Shown here in pieces: positions 38,231 to 47,738 of a stretch of 64,000 nucleotides of DNA (positions within the stretch are counted from its first letter, which is position 1; each line of letters starts with the position of its first letter). The notes beneath the pieces were generated by a model. The model saw only the letters and a list, made by a program, of their open reading frames with translations, did no database searches and was not told the DNA's origin. Location of the stretch: assembly GCA_963741505.1 (NCBI GenBank), contig CAVUIJ010000017.1, positions 1 to 64,000 of the forward strand. The letters are read 5' to 3'. This DNA comes from JAKFWF01 sp963741505 (GTDB lineage: Bacteria; Pseudomonadota; Alphaproteobacteria; Rhizobiales; Hyphomicrobiaceae). The position numbers were made by a program, and so were the translations under genes.

Positions 38231-38452
38231 GATGCCAATCGGCACGGTGGTCAGGACCGCTTGACGCCAGCGCAGGATGGTGGCTCGACATCTCTGGGCT
38301 AGGCGTAACGCCGGGACTTTGTCGGCTGCGACATTTCATGCGGACCTGGCGACTACACTCTGGTCACCATCGGTGCCGACACGATCACGCTGATCGGCGT
38401 CAATGGCGCGGCAACGAACATCATCACCAGACAGGACTTCATTTTGGCGTAG

Positions 38453-38879
38453 CAACGCGGTGGCCTCGGAGAAGACGAGCACCGAGCGTTGCCAGACAAT
38501 GGCTGCGTCCCCGCGCTTCGGTGGGTGAAACGCGGCGTAGGCGGTCGCGATAAGCGACCCCGAAACCGTCGAGTAAGGTGCCGCTGGTGGCACCGCGCGA
38601 AGAGCGTGGTTTGCCCTGTTCTGCCCGGCAGCCAACCGGCAAAAGTGTCAAGGTCATGACAGTGCTGGCGGTGGCGTTGCCGATCTACGCTTGCCCGGGC
38701 TCGACAAGCGTCCGACGCCCAATCTCGAGCGTTGTTCACATTCAAGTCGGCCGAACCATCAGCCCGTGAAATGGCCTGACTGATCGTGGTGGAGGATGAA
38801 GAGCGCCGCCGCTTGCCCGGCCGCAAGGCGAAGAACTCTATTTTACCAAATCACGAATGGCAGAATTCGTGGAAAGTGA
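38453..38879. other. Intergenic region before the hybrid kinase
   Basis: No supportable gene in about 430 bp. It is more AT-rich toward its right end (ATTTTACCAAATCACGAATGG), where the kinase promoter probably lies. Confidence 0.45.
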
Positions 38880-41291
38880 ATGCGTTTCAAGTTGCCGCCG
38901 GATTGTAGTATGTTCGTCCTAGGCGAGATGAACTCAGTTAATCTGTCAGATTTCATGCCGAAGATGGCCTATCCACTCAAGCTGATACTGCTGGCATTCG
39001 GCTCTGCCACCACGGTCGGCATGCTGTTGATCTTTGCGTACAGCGTCCAGAAAGCAAGCACAGAGAGTCTCACTCGGCAGATCGGGCGAACGCTGGCCGT
39101 GACCGCCGATGAGGTCCAGGACGCGATCGATCGGACATTCATCGAGCGCTACCATGACCTGTCCGTTATTGCGACACAGGCCGGCGCGACCAGGCTCGCC
39201 GATACCAATGCAATAAGAGACGTGTTGGCTCAGTCACTCAAGCTGCATTCGGAATTCACGTGGCTCGGTCTTGTCGGGGCGGACATGGCCGTAATCTCAA
39301 CCGTCGGCGATCAGGGACTGGGGCAACGCGCTCTTCAAACACCGTGGCTGCAAATGATTGCCTCGACGCACACCTCGGGGCGTCCCGGCATGGGGCTGCT
39401 ATTGCCCGCCCAAGGGAGCCCCGAGGTTGCCTCTGCGCGGTCGTCGGTCGGACTTGCCGCGCCGGTGCGCGACCAGTCCGGCGCGGTTATGGGTGTCGTC
39501 GTTGCCGTCTGGGATTGGGCGCAACCCATCGCATCTTTGACAACACCGAATCATCTCGGTCTCGAGGACGCCGATGCATTCGTTTTGTCGAAGAGCGGGC
39601 GGATTTTGTTCGGCCCCGCCAACGGCTCCGAGGAAGTGACCCGGGCGCAGAGTTATCTGCTGGCGCTCAAGACGGCCAGTGGCTCGGTTGTCGAGCCGGG
39701 TGCGAACGACAGCAAGTACCTCACCGGCTACTCACGGGCCAAGTTCGAGCGCTTTTTCGACGATATCGGCTTGATCGTGCTGGTGCGGCAGGATGCGGCG
39801 GTTGCATTTGCGCCACTCGCCGAACTGAAGCAGACGATTTTCGTCTTCCTGCTGCTGTTCGCCGCACACGCCGTCGCCTTCAACTGGGTACTGTCGAACA
39901 TCGTCGTTGCGCCCTTGCGTGAAATCGCGTCGGCGTCGAACAGCTTGCGTCAGGACAACAACACGCAGATCCCGCGCCTTACCCAGTTCGCCGAGGTGCA
40001 GGTGCTCTCCGAGAGCCTCATTTCGCTGGTCGGCGAATTGAAGGAGCGCCAAGACTCGCTGGTCGTGCTCAGCACCTCGCTCGAGGCAAAAGTCCAGGAG
40101 CGAACGCGGGCCTTGGAGGAGCTCAACCGGTCGCTCGCCGATGCGACCGACACGGCTGAGCGCGCAACGGCTGCAAAGAGCCGCCTCCTGGCAGCAGCCA
40201 GCCACGACTTGCGGCAGCCGCTGCACGCACTCAACCTGTTCTGCCTGGCGCTGAAGCGAAGGGTCACTGCGCACGATGCCTCGAAACTCGTCGTCCAGGT
40301 CGAACATTCACTGGCATCGTTGAAATCCATGCTCAACTCGCTTCTGCAAATTGCCCAACTCGATGTCGGGCTGGTGTCGCGGGAAATGGTGCCGGTGCGC
40401 ATCCGCGACCTGATCGAGCAGATCGGCACGGAATTCAGTATCGAGGCCGATCAGCGGGGCCTGAGGTTCAATTTCACCAGCGTCGATTGCAACGTTCTGA
40501 CCGATCCGGTGCTATTTGAGGGCATCATCCGCAATCTCATTTCCAATGCTCTCAAGTTCACCAAGTCCGGCGGCATCCTGATTGCCGCGCGATCGCGTGG
40601 TTCAAGCGTATTGGTGGAGGTCTACGATACCGGACCTGGCATCGACAGCGCGCGCATCGATAGTATTTTCAACGAGTTCGAACGCAGCAGCGACCAGGCC
40701 AATGGGCCCAACGAAGGGCTCGGCCTCGGCCTCTCGATCGTCGAGCGGCACGCCAAGCTGATCGGTGCACAGGTGTCCGTTCGCTCCGTTGTCGGGCGCG
40801 GCTCCCGGTTCAGCGTTGCGATCGAAAAAGCCGATCCAAGGGCGACAATGCCTTCGTCACTGCAGGTGCAGGCCCAGGATCGCTCGATCGAGGGCATGTC
40901 CATCATGCTACTCGACGACAACCGGAATGTTCTCGAGGCACTGCGTCTGGACCTGCTCGATAGAGGTGCGACCGTTCACGGATTTGACCGCGTAGCCCGA
41001 GCCTTGGATGCCCTTCATTCGGGACTTGTGGTGGATGTGGCTATCGTCGACTATGATCTCGGCGACCAACACAACGGTATCGAGTTCTGCAGAAGGTGCC
41101 GTCGCGAGGGCGCCTGCTTTGCAGCCATGATCCTCACCGGCAGAACGGATGAGACTACATTGCGAACAATTGCCGAAAGCGGAATACCTTGGCTCACGAA
41201 ACCAGCTGAACCCGACCAACTGGTCGCCGCCTTAGTTCGAATGACCCGTACCCACGGATCAGCTGTCGAATTGGCCGCCGCAGGTGGATGA
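38880..41291 (+). CDS. Hybrid sensor histidine kinase
   Basis: 803 residues. Transmembrane helix at about 32-55, periplasmic sensor domain (about 60-315, Cache-like by layout), second transmembrane helix FVFLLLFAAHAVAFNWVLSNIVVA, and coiled coil through LKERQDSLVVLSTSLEAKVQERTRALEEL. Then HisKA with His442 in LLAAASHDLRQPLHAL, the HATPase N box NLISNALKFTKSG, G boxes VYDTGPGID and GLGLGLSIVERHA, and a C-terminal receiver domain with DDNRNV and phospho-acceptor Asp724 in VAIVDYDLG. The ligand is unknown. The response regulator gene begins 9 bp later; the pair is probably one system. It follows the peroxidase locus and may sense the same conditions, which is inference only. Confidence 0.9.
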   Translation: MRFKLPPDCSMFVLGEMNSVNLSDFMPKMAYPLKLILLAFGSATTVGMLLIFAYSVQKASTESLTRQIGRTLAVTADEVQDAIDRTFIERYHDLSVIATQAGATRLADTNAIRDVLAQSLKLHSEFTWLGLVGADMAVISTVGDQGLGQRALQTPWLQMIASTHTSGRPGMGLLLPAQGSPEVASARSSVGLAAPVRDQSGAVMGVVVAVWDWAQPIASLTTPNHLGLEDADAFVLSKSGRILFGPANGSEEVTRAQSYLLALKTASGSVVEPGANDSKYLTGYSRAKFERFFDDIGLIVLVRQDAAVAFAPLAELKQTIFVFLLLFAAHAVAFNWVLSNIVVAPLREIASASNSLRQDNNTQIPRLTQFAEVQVLSESLISLVGELKERQDSLVVLSTSLEAKVQERTRALEELNRSLADATDTAERATAAKSRLLAAASHDLRQPLHALNLFCLALKRRVTAHDASKLVVQVEHSLASLKSMLNSLLQIAQLDVGLVSREMVPVRIRDLIEQIGTEFSIEADQRGLRFNFTSVDCNVLTDPVLFEGIIRNLISNALKFTKSGGILIAARSRGSSVLVEVYDTGPGIDSARIDSIFNEFERSSDQANGPNEGLGLGLSIVERHAKLIGAQVSVRSVVGRGSRFSVAIEKADPRATMPSSLQVQAQDRSIEGMSIMLLDDNRNVLEALRLDLLDRGATVHGFDRVARALDALHSGLVVDVAIVDYDLGDQHNGIEFCRRCRREGACFAAMILTGRTDETTLRTIAESGIPWLTKPAEPDQLVAALVRMTRTHGSAVELAAAGG

Positions 41292-41300
41292 ATTGCAAAA

Positions 41301-41963
41301 ATGCAAACCGTCAAACAAGCCCTGATTGCCGACGACCATAGTCTGTACCGCCATGGACTGGCGCTGCTGCTGAAGGATCAACTCGGATTCCAGGAGGTCC
41401 TGGAGGCGGCGACCTTCGAAACGGCAGTGGATTCCATTGACGCCAGCCCGGATATCGAACTCGCACTGTTCGATCTGGCAATGCCGGGCATGCAGGGGGC
41501 AAACTCGCTCAGTCCGCTGCAAACACGCCACCCGAATATCAAGATTGCAATCGTTGCCGCCTCGGAAGCGAAAAGCGATGTGTTAGCTGCGATCGCCGCT
41601 GGTCTCAGCGGCTTCATCCCGAAAAGCCTGCCGGTCCGTGAATTCGTCGCAGCACTCGAATTTGTTTGCGCCGGCGGTATTTACGTCCCCGGGCTCATGA
41701 AGGTGCCGGAGCCGCAACGGCTCGAGACCAGCAACATATCAGCTGCGGAACAGGCGCCCGAAACTGATGGTGCAAACAGACCCGCCCCGTCCTTGACCCC
41801 GCGTCAAAAAGAAGTGCTGGACTGTATCCGGGCGGGAATGAGCAACCGCGCGATCGCCGAGAAACTTGGAATTTCGATCGGCACGGTAAAGGTGCACGTG
41901 GCGGCGCTGCTGACCGCGTCGAATGTCAGAAATCGTGTCCAGCTGTCGTCGCTCACGCCCTGA
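41301..41963 (+). CDS. NarL/FixJ-type LuxR response regulator
   Basis: 220 residues. Receiver domain with ADDHSLYRHGL and phospho-acceptor Asp58 in LALFDLAMPGM; linker; LuxR-type HTH SLTPRQKEVLDCIRAGMSNRAIAEKLGISIGTVKVHV at about 155-200. Located 9 bp after the hybrid kinase stop, so co-transcribed. It is expected to be phosphorylated by that kinase and to bind DNA. Confidence 0.9.
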   Translation: MQTVKQALIADDHSLYRHGLALLLKDQLGFQEVLEAATFETAVDSIDASPDIELALFDLAMPGMQGANSLSPLQTRHPNIKIAIVAASEAKSDVLAAIAAGLSGFIPKSLPVREFVAALEFVCAGGIYVPGLMKVPEPQRLETSNISAAEQAPETDGANRPAPSLTPRQKEVLDCIRAGMSNRAIAEKLGISIGTVKVHVAALLTASNVRNRVQLSSLTP

Positions 41964-42129
41964 ACAGGTTGCTTCCGCCGCAGCCAACACAGCAAGATCG
42001 CCCACGAAGCCGGCAATGGGAGAAAAGAACTGAAACTCTCACCCGGCCGCCTGGCCATGCGCGGCGCTGCGTCTGACGCTTGACCGCAATCACCAACACT
42101 GAGATGAAAAACTGCATCCAGCGGCGCCA

Positions 42130-42369
42130 TCAAGCTCCGGTGCCGCCCTGGTCGTCATCACCGCCATGCGCACGTTCATGACGAAATGCGCCGATTGACA
42201 CGTTCGCCAGTCGCTCCATCAGCTGTGGGCGAGAGACCTTGGCACGCATGACGATCTTGCCGCGCTTGCCCTGGCCGATCAGGTGGCAAGTCGTCTTGCC
42301 GATATCTATCCCGATCACTGACACTTCGACGTGAGATTTCTGCTGGGATGACATCGTGCGCACCTTCAA
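42130..42369 (-). pseudogene. IS110-family transposase, N-terminal fragment
   Basis: 79 residues beginning MKVRTMSSQQKSHVEVSVIG with the DEDD-type catalytic start IGIDIGKTTCHLIGQ and KRGKIVMRAKVSRPQLME. The rest of the RuvC-like and C-terminal Tnp20 domains is missing: the frame runs into unrelated sequence after about 60 family residues. Non-functional. Confidence 0.75.
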
Positions 42370-42385
42370 GCTCGATATCCCTCTC

Positions 42386-42513
42386 CGACCCGATCCGCCC
42401 GGTTACCCGGGCAAATTGCTTGCCAGCTACCAGATCAATCGACAACTCTCTGGGTGGAAACTGCCTCCACTGGTGCTACGCGCCGTCGGGGCGCACTGAG
42501 AAGGTCGGGCTAG
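42386..42513 (-). mobile_element. IS110-family left end (bridge-RNA region)
   Basis: The about 130-bp non-coding segment between the element end (TAGCCCGACCTTCTCAGTGC) and the transposase ATG. It is nearly identical to 5388-5515. In characterised IS110 elements this left-end region encodes a structured bridge RNA with target- and donor-binding loops. Its length is close to that expected. Confidence 0.65.
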
Positions 42514-42802
42514 TACCCGGAATCACACTTGGATAGTACACCTGATCGTGGAACCACGAGTCGGTCCGGCAGGAGGATCGCCGAAGGCCGTAGCCGTAGC
42601 TACGGACGAGGCGTCCGACGCCCCGGGCGGCCGTGGGCCGCGACCCTACGGGCGATCGAGGATGCTCGCCGGCGGCATGCTGGAAGCATGCGGCCCGCAT
42701 GACGCACCGCTTGTCCGATGGGGCAACATCGGCCGGCGCGGCGCTCCTGGCCGGCGAACATCCTCGATCGTCATGTGTACTATCCAAGTGTGATTCAGGG
42801 TA
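42514..42802. mobile_element. MITE with 28-bp inverted repeats and CTAG duplication
   Basis: Ends in 28-bp terminal inverted repeats with one mismatch (TACCCGGAATCACACTTGGA... versus its complement) and is flanked on both sides by CTAG (42510-42513, 42803-42806). No coding capacity in 289 bp. The 4-bp CTAG target duplication is typical of IS5-group elements, so an IS5-type transposase probably mobilised it. It sits precisely against the IS110 left end. Confidence 0.85.
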
Positions 42803-42852
42803 CTAGCTCCAGAATTTCGACATTGCGAGCGTTCCAGCTTCCGAGCAGTGTC

Positions 42853-43599
42853 ATGCGCATGCTGGACGGAACTCTCATCTTCATTTGCGCCGTGTTTGCC
42901 TTGGCGGGGTTCGTCAAAGGCGTGATCGGTCTCGGCCTGCCGACCATATCGATGGGGCTCCTGGCGATCGTGATGTCACCCCTCGAGGCTGCTGCCATAC
43001 TTATTCTGCCCTCGTTCATCACCAATATCTGGCAAATGCTCGCCGGACCTGCACTGGGCACCGTCATACGGCGATTATGGCCAATGATGTTGGCGGTCTG
43101 CCTCGGAACATGGGCCGGGATCGGATCCATGTCGGGCGCGAGCGCGCGCTACGGTACAGCCCTGTTGGGGATAGCGCTGGCTATCTATGCGGTCACTGGC
43201 CTTGCAGCACTGCGCTTCAGTGCCCCGAAAGCGATGGAGCCGGCTCTTGGGCCACTGGTTGGCGCCGCGACAGGAGTGATCACCGCGGCAACGGGGGTGT
43301 TCGTGATACCAGCTGTTCCCTACCTCCAGGCCATCGGGCTTGAGAAGGAGGAACTCGTCCAGGCGCTCGGCCTATCCTTCACGGTCTCCACGATCGCGCT
43401 TGCGGTCAACGTGGCAGCGGAGGGCGGCCTCGATGTCTCAATTACCGGAACCACAATCGCGGCTCTTGCCCTTGCCTGCGCCGGCGTGTGGGTCGGTCAG
43501 GCTATTCGTATGCGCCTTTCGCCAATTGTGTTTCGTCGCTGGTTCTTCTCGGGCTTGCTGCTGCTCGGGTTATATCTGTTTGTACGATCCGTACTCTGA
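42853..43599 (+). CDS. TauE/SafE family membrane transporter
   Basis: 248 residues with about eight hydrophobic helices. The family's N-terminal GFVKGVIGLGLPTISMGLLA and central repeat PLVGAATGVITAATGVFVIPAVPYLQAIGLEKEELVQALGLSFT are clear. Members export sulfite, sulfoacetate or related small anions. The start at MRMLDGT is chosen because the first helix begins directly after it; upstream codons belong to the MITE. Its promoter must lie within or next to the MITE end. Confidence 0.88.
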   Translation: MRMLDGTLIFICAVFALAGFVKGVIGLGLPTISMGLLAIVMSPLEAAAILILPSFITNIWQMLAGPALGTVIRRLWPMMLAVCLGTWAGIGSMSGASARYGTALLGIALAIYAVTGLAALRFSAPKAMEPALGPLVGAATGVITAATGVFVIPAVPYLQAIGLEKEELVQALGLSFTVSTIALAVNVAAEGGLDVSITGTTIAALALACAGVWVGQAIRMRLSPIVFRRWFFSGLLLLGLYLFVRSVL

Positions 43600-43963
43600 C
43601 TGCAAAGCCTCGCCGGGATCGCTTGGCGCCACAACCCGCCGACCTGTAACCAGATGCGCCTTCAATTGTCGCCACCGGTTGACGGCCCCACTTCGCATCG
43701 GTCGAGGGGAAGTATCGCATGAGTGGAGGAAGCGTGGATAAGTCCGCGCGGGGCGTGAGGTCGCCAGGTCGTGATGTCGTGAGGTCGGAGTTACCGATCT
43801 GGCAAACTGCAAGTAATTGCACCGACATGGTCAAAATCGGTAACATGTCCCCGTAAATCGCCGTAAATCCGCGTCATTGCCGAGGATCCAAAGCCGGTGA
43901 TGCCGCCCTCGGAAACCTGCGCTGGATCAATGCCGAGCATGCTGGGGCAAGCCACATGGGCAC
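43600..43963. other. Intergenic region, no supportable gene
   Basis: About 360 bp. Frames on either strand lack coding character. It precedes the exporter operon starting at 43964. Confidence 0.45.
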
Positions 43964-44992
43964 ATGACAAATTGGCGTTGGAATCCTCAATCAGCAATTG
44001 GCAGCCTCAGTTTCCGCTCCTGGGGCTTGACGGCAGCAATCGTCGTTGCTGCAGCCCTAGCTCTTGGCCTTGCGGGGCTTGGCGGGAAATCGCGCCCACC
44101 GGATGGATTTGCGAAAGCGAACGGGCGTATCGAGGTCGAGCGTTTGGACGTTGCTACTAAGTACGCCGGGCGTATCGCGAAGATCGCCATACGTGAGGGG
44201 GACGACGTAAAGGCCGGTAGCGTCGTCGCTGAGATCGACGTGGCTGAGCTTGCCGCGCAATTGGCCGCGGCCAAGGCTTCGGTGCGGCGCGCGCGAGAAA
44301 GCATCTCCAAAGCCGAGGCCGAGGTCGCGCTGCGCGAAGCCGAGCACAATCTGTCCGAGCTCGAGCTTGCCAGGGTCAAGGAGCTCGAGGCCAAGAAGGT
44401 TTCTTCAACCGCTGATCTTCAGCGCCGCACCGCACAACACGCCATTGCCGAGGCAAACCTGCTCGGGGCCCGGGCCGCGGTCGGCGATGCCAAGGCAGCA
44501 GTGGATGTCGCGGAGGCGCAGGTTGCGCAGCTCGAGGTCATCATTGAAGGCATGGCGCTGAAGGCCCCTGTTGCCGGCCGCATTGAGTACAAGCTCGTCC
44601 AACCCGGCACGGTTGTCGCGGCCGGCGCCCGCGTCGCCACGCTTCTCGATCTCTCGGATGTCTATATGACGGTCTTCCTGCCGACGAGCGAGGCCGGTCG
44701 GGTCTCGCTCGGCGCCGAGGCCCGTATCGTTCTCGACGCCGCTCCCAACTATGTCGTGCCGGCCGCCGTCTCCTTCGTCGCTGCCGAGGCCCAGTTCACG
44801 CCGAAGACCGTCGAGACCCAGAACGAGCGCGAGAAGCTGATGTACCGCGTCAAGCTTCGGATCGCACCGGAACTTCTCGAGCGCTACCGCGACCACGTGA
44901 AGGCCGGCCTCACCGGCGATGCTCACGTCAGGCTCGATGCGACGAAGTCGTGGCCCGCAGTGCTCGCAACGAGACTGCCCGATGCCCGATGA
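43964..44992 (+). CDS. HlyD-family periplasmic adaptor of an ABC exporter
   Basis: 342 residues. Membrane anchor GLTAAIVVAAALALGLAGLGG (about 23-43), lipoyl-like half RIAKIAIREGDDVKAGSVVAEI, a long coiled coil (about 90-185; QLAAAKASVRRARESISKAEAEVALREAEHNLSELELARVKELE) and second lipoyl half GMALKAPVAGRIEYKLVQPG. It resembles YbhG/YhiI adaptors that work with YhiH/YhhJ-type ABC exporters. Its end overlaps the ATPase gene by 11 bp, and the exporter subunits follow. Confidence 0.88.
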   Translation: MTNWRWNPQSAIGSLSFRSWGLTAAIVVAAALALGLAGLGGKSRPPDGFAKANGRIEVERLDVATKYAGRIAKIAIREGDDVKAGSVVAEIDVAELAAQLAAAKASVRRARESISKAEAEVALREAEHNLSELELARVKELEAKKVSSTADLQRRTAQHAIAEANLLGARAAVGDAKAAVDVAEAQVAQLEVIIEGMALKAPVAGRIEYKLVQPGTVVAAGARVATLLDLSDVYMTVFLPTSEAGRVSLGAEARIVLDAAPNYVVPAAVSFVAAEAQFTPKTVETQNEREKLMYRVKLRIAPELLERYRDHVKAGLTGDAHVRLDATKSWPAVLATRLPDAR

Positions 44993-47732
44993 AGTCGCCA
45001 TCGTCGACTGCCGCGATGTCTCGCATCGCTATGGCGCTGCGTTGGCGCTCGGAAACGTGTCACTTTCGCTCCCTGGCGGAACGACGACGGCGCTCATCGG
45101 CCCCGATGGCGTGGGCAAATCCACGCTGCTCGGGCTCATAGCCGGCGTGCGGCGGATGCAGTCGGGCGAGATCGACGTGCTTGGCGGCGACATGCGTTCC
45201 TCGCGCCATCGGGACCGAATAGCGCCACGCATCGCCTACATGCCCCAAGGTCTTGGCCGCAATCTCTATCCCTCGCTCTCGGTCAAGGAGAATCTCGATT
45301 TCATGGGCCGCCTGTTCGGCCTTGGCCGGGCCGAGCGCCATGCTCGCATCAACCGGCTTTTGCAATCAACCGGCCTCGCCGAATTTCCGGATCGTCCGGC
45401 CGGCCAGCTCTCCGGCGGCATGAAGCAAAAGCTGTCCTTGTGTGCCGCGCTCTTGCACGATCCCGACCTCCTCGTCCTCGATGAGCCGACCACCGGCATC
45501 GATCCGCTGTCGCGGCGCCAATTCTGGGCCCTGATCGATGCGCTGAGGGCTGAGCGGGGCGGCATGACAGTCGCGGTTGCGACGGCCTACATGGAGGAGG
45601 CCGAGCGCTTCGAGCGGGTCGTTGTGCTTGATCAGGGCTGCGTTCTCGCCAGCGGTACCGTGGCCGACGTACTCGCCCGTACCGGCACCGCGAGTCTCGA
45701 GGGAGCGTATGTTTACCTCCAGTCACGGAGCGGTCGCGAGCTTCCGGGCCGCTTCGAAATGCCTGCCCGTGCTGGCGACGATGCGGAGCCCGCCATCCGA
45801 GCCGAGGGCCTGACACGCCGCTTCGGAGCTTTCACCGCCGTGGACGATGTCAGCTTCAGCATCGAGCGGGGTGAGATCTTCGGTTTCCTAGGCTCAAATG
45901 GCTGCGGCAAGACGACAACCATGAAGATGTTGACCGGTCTTCTGCCGGCAACCGCAGGCCGTGCCTGGCTGCTTGGCCGGCCGATCGATGCGAGCGATGT
46001 CGATACACGGCTCAGGGTCGGCTACATGTCGCAGTCATTTTCGCTCTATCAGGAGCTGTCGGTCCGCAGCAATCTCGAGCTCCACGCTCGGCTCTACCGC
46101 ATCGAGGAAGCGGCTGTCGCAGCGCGCGTTCGCGAGGCGCTGACGGCATTCGACCTCGACAGCGTCGCCGATGCGATGCCGCCTAGCATCCCACTCGGTC
46201 AGCGGCAACGCCTGCAGCTGGCGGTCGCCTGCCTGCACAAGCCCGAGGTGCTGATCCTCGACGAGCCGACCTCTGGGGTCGATCCGGCCGCGCGCGACAG
46301 ATTTTGGGCGGTTCTCGCCCGTCTCTCGCGAAACGAAGGTGTGACGATCTTCATTTCGACGCATTTCATGAACGAGGCGGAACGCTGCGACCGCATTTCG
46401 CTAATGCACGCGAGCAAAGTATTGGCAGTCGGCGCACCCGCCGAGCTGGTCAAGGAACAAGGCGCGACCAACCTTGACGAGGCATTTGTAAGCTACATCG
46501 CCGAAGCAGGCGGCAGGCGGTCCGCGGACATCCAAGCCGCACCCTCCTTGTCACCTGGCAGCGCGGAACGCTCAGCCTCATCTTTTCACGTCGGGACTGG
46601 ATTGCCGCGGTCGCTTGCCCGCACCTGGGCGTTTGCGCGGCGGGAGGCCATCGAGCTGTTGCGAGACCGAATTCGCCTCGCCTTCGCAATGTTGAGCCCG
46701 ATCATCCTGATCTTGACCTTCGGCTACGGCATCTCGTTCGACGTTGAGGATCTGCGCTTTGCGGCTCTCGATCGCGACCAGTCCGCCGAAAGCCGCCGCC
46801 TTGTCGAGGCGTTCTCCGGCTCGCGCTATTTTGTCGAGCGGCCGCCGGCATTGAATGATGTCGAGGCGGAGCGCCGGATGCGCTCGGGCGAATTGCACCT
46901 CTTGATCGCTATTCCGCCGCGCTTCGGCAGCGATCTTGGCAGCCGGCGCCGACCTGAGATCGGCTTTTTCGTCAACGGCACTTCGCCGTTCCGTGCCGAG
47001 ACGACGATTGGCTACATCGAGGGCATCGCGCGGGCCTATGCCGCGGAGCGGGCCCGAGAGGCCCAAGCAGTCTTGTCCGACAACACAGCCTTCGGAGTCG
47101 AGATTCGTTTCCGATATAATCAAAGCTTTAAGACCGTTTTCGCGATCATGCCGGGCATTATCATGACGATCCTGGCCATGATCCCGTCCATGCTCGCGGC
47201 CATCGGGATCGTGCGTGAGAAGGAGATCGGCTCGATCACCAATCTCTATGTTTCGCCCGCAGGCGTGGGCGAGTTCCTCGTCGGCAAGCAACTGCCCTAT
47301 ATCGTCGTGAGCGCGGCGAGCTTTCTCACCCTCCTGCTGATTGCAGTTCTGCATTTCGGCCTCACGGTCAAGGGCTCGCTCGCAGGGCTGCTGCTCGCCG
47401 GCCTCTTCTACGTGTTTGCCATGACGGCTTTCGGCATGCTGGTTTCGAGCTTCGTCAGCAGCCAGGTCGCGGCACTCGTTGCCACAGCCGTCATCTGTCA
47501 AGTTCCGGCCCTCAATTTCTCGGGCTTCCTGCATCCGGCTGGCTCATTGGAGGGCAGTGGCTACGTGATCGGCCATTCGTTCCCGGCGCTCTATTTCCAG
47601 AACGTGAGCATCGGCATGTTCGCCAAGGCAAGCGGCTTCCTCGACTTTTCCAGTGAGTACGCCGTTCTACTCGGACTAGGGCTTCTGTTCCTGCTCGCAG
47701 CACGACTTGTGCTCACCAAGCAGGAGAGGTGA
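44982..47732 (+). CDS. RbbA/YhiH-type ABC exporter: two ATPase domains fused to a permease
   Basis: 916 residues from MPDEVAIVD. ATPase domain 1 (about 5-240): Walker A GPDGVGKST, signature LSGGMKQKLSL, Walker B LLVLDEPTTGI. ATPase domain 2 (about 275-515): Walker A GSNGCGKTTTM, Walker B LILDEPTSGV; its signature reads IPLGQRQRLQL, lacking SGG. The C-terminal ABC-2 domain (about 545-916) has an N-terminal helix, a periplasmic region and five more helices, including ITNLYVSPAGVGEFLVGKQLPY. The layout matches E. coli YhiH/RbbA. Forms an exporter with the HlyD-like adaptor and the downstream permease; substrate unknown. Confidence 0.9.
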   Translation: MPDEVAIVDCRDVSHRYGAALALGNVSLSLPGGTTTALIGPDGVGKSTLLGLIAGVRRMQSGEIDVLGGDMRSSRHRDRIAPRIAYMPQGLGRNLYPSLSVKENLDFMGRLFGLGRAERHARINRLLQSTGLAEFPDRPAGQLSGGMKQKLSLCAALLHDPDLLVLDEPTTGIDPLSRRQFWALIDALRAERGGMTVAVATAYMEEAERFERVVVLDQGCVLASGTVADVLARTGTASLEGAYVYLQSRSGRELPGRFEMPARAGDDAEPAIRAEGLTRRFGAFTAVDDVSFSIERGEIFGFLGSNGCGKTTTMKMLTGLLPATAGRAWLLGRPIDASDVDTRLRVGYMSQSFSLYQELSVRSNLELHARLYRIEEAAVAARVREALTAFDLDSVADAMPPSIPLGQRQRLQLAVACLHKPEVLILDEPTSGVDPAARDRFWAVLARLSRNEGVTIFISTHFMNEAERCDRISLMHASKVLAVGAPAELVKEQGATNLDEAFVSYIAEAGGRRSADIQAAPSLSPGSAERSASSFHVGTGLPRSLARTWAFARREAIELLRDRIRLAFAMLSPIILILTFGYGISFDVEDLRFAALDRDQSAESRRLVEAFSGSRYFVERPPALNDVEAERRMRSGELHLLIAIPPRFGSDLGSRRRPEIGFFVNGTSPFRAETTIGYIEGIARAYAAERAREAQAVLSDNTAFGVEIRFRYNQSFKTVFAIMPGIIMTILAMIPSMLAAIGIVREKEIGSITNLYVSPAGVGEFLVGKQLPYIVVSAASFLTLLLIAVLHFGLTVKGSLAGLLLAGLFYVFAMTAFGMLVSSFVSSQVAALVATAVICQVPALNFSGFLHPAGSLEGSGYVIGHSFPALYFQNVSIGMFAKASGFLDFSSEYAVLLGLGLLFLLAARLVLTKQER

Positions 47733-47738
47733 TGCAGC

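Larger units (their letters stand above)
27150..38452 (+). pseudogene. Giant tandem haem-peroxidase / RTX protein, many frame changes
   Basis: One very large reading unit (about 3,700 codons if the frames are joined). Order: peroxidase module 1 (27150-29800), RTX block 1 (29860-31240), Ig-like linker (31260-31590), peroxidase module 2 (31650-34330), RTX block 2 (34440-35750), two Ig/cadherin-like linkers (35790-36430), RTX block 3 (36470-38230) and a C-terminus ending RQDFILA. It begins MVTYIRSDLEF without a signal peptide, and the C-terminal repeats fit type I secretion; no exporter is adjacent. More than 30 single-base frame changes break it, while in-frame stops are rare. That pattern suggests assembly error in a repetitive GC-rich gene or very recent decay. 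Intact relatives occur in rhizobia as multi-kilodalton secreted peroxidases. Confidence 0.85.
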
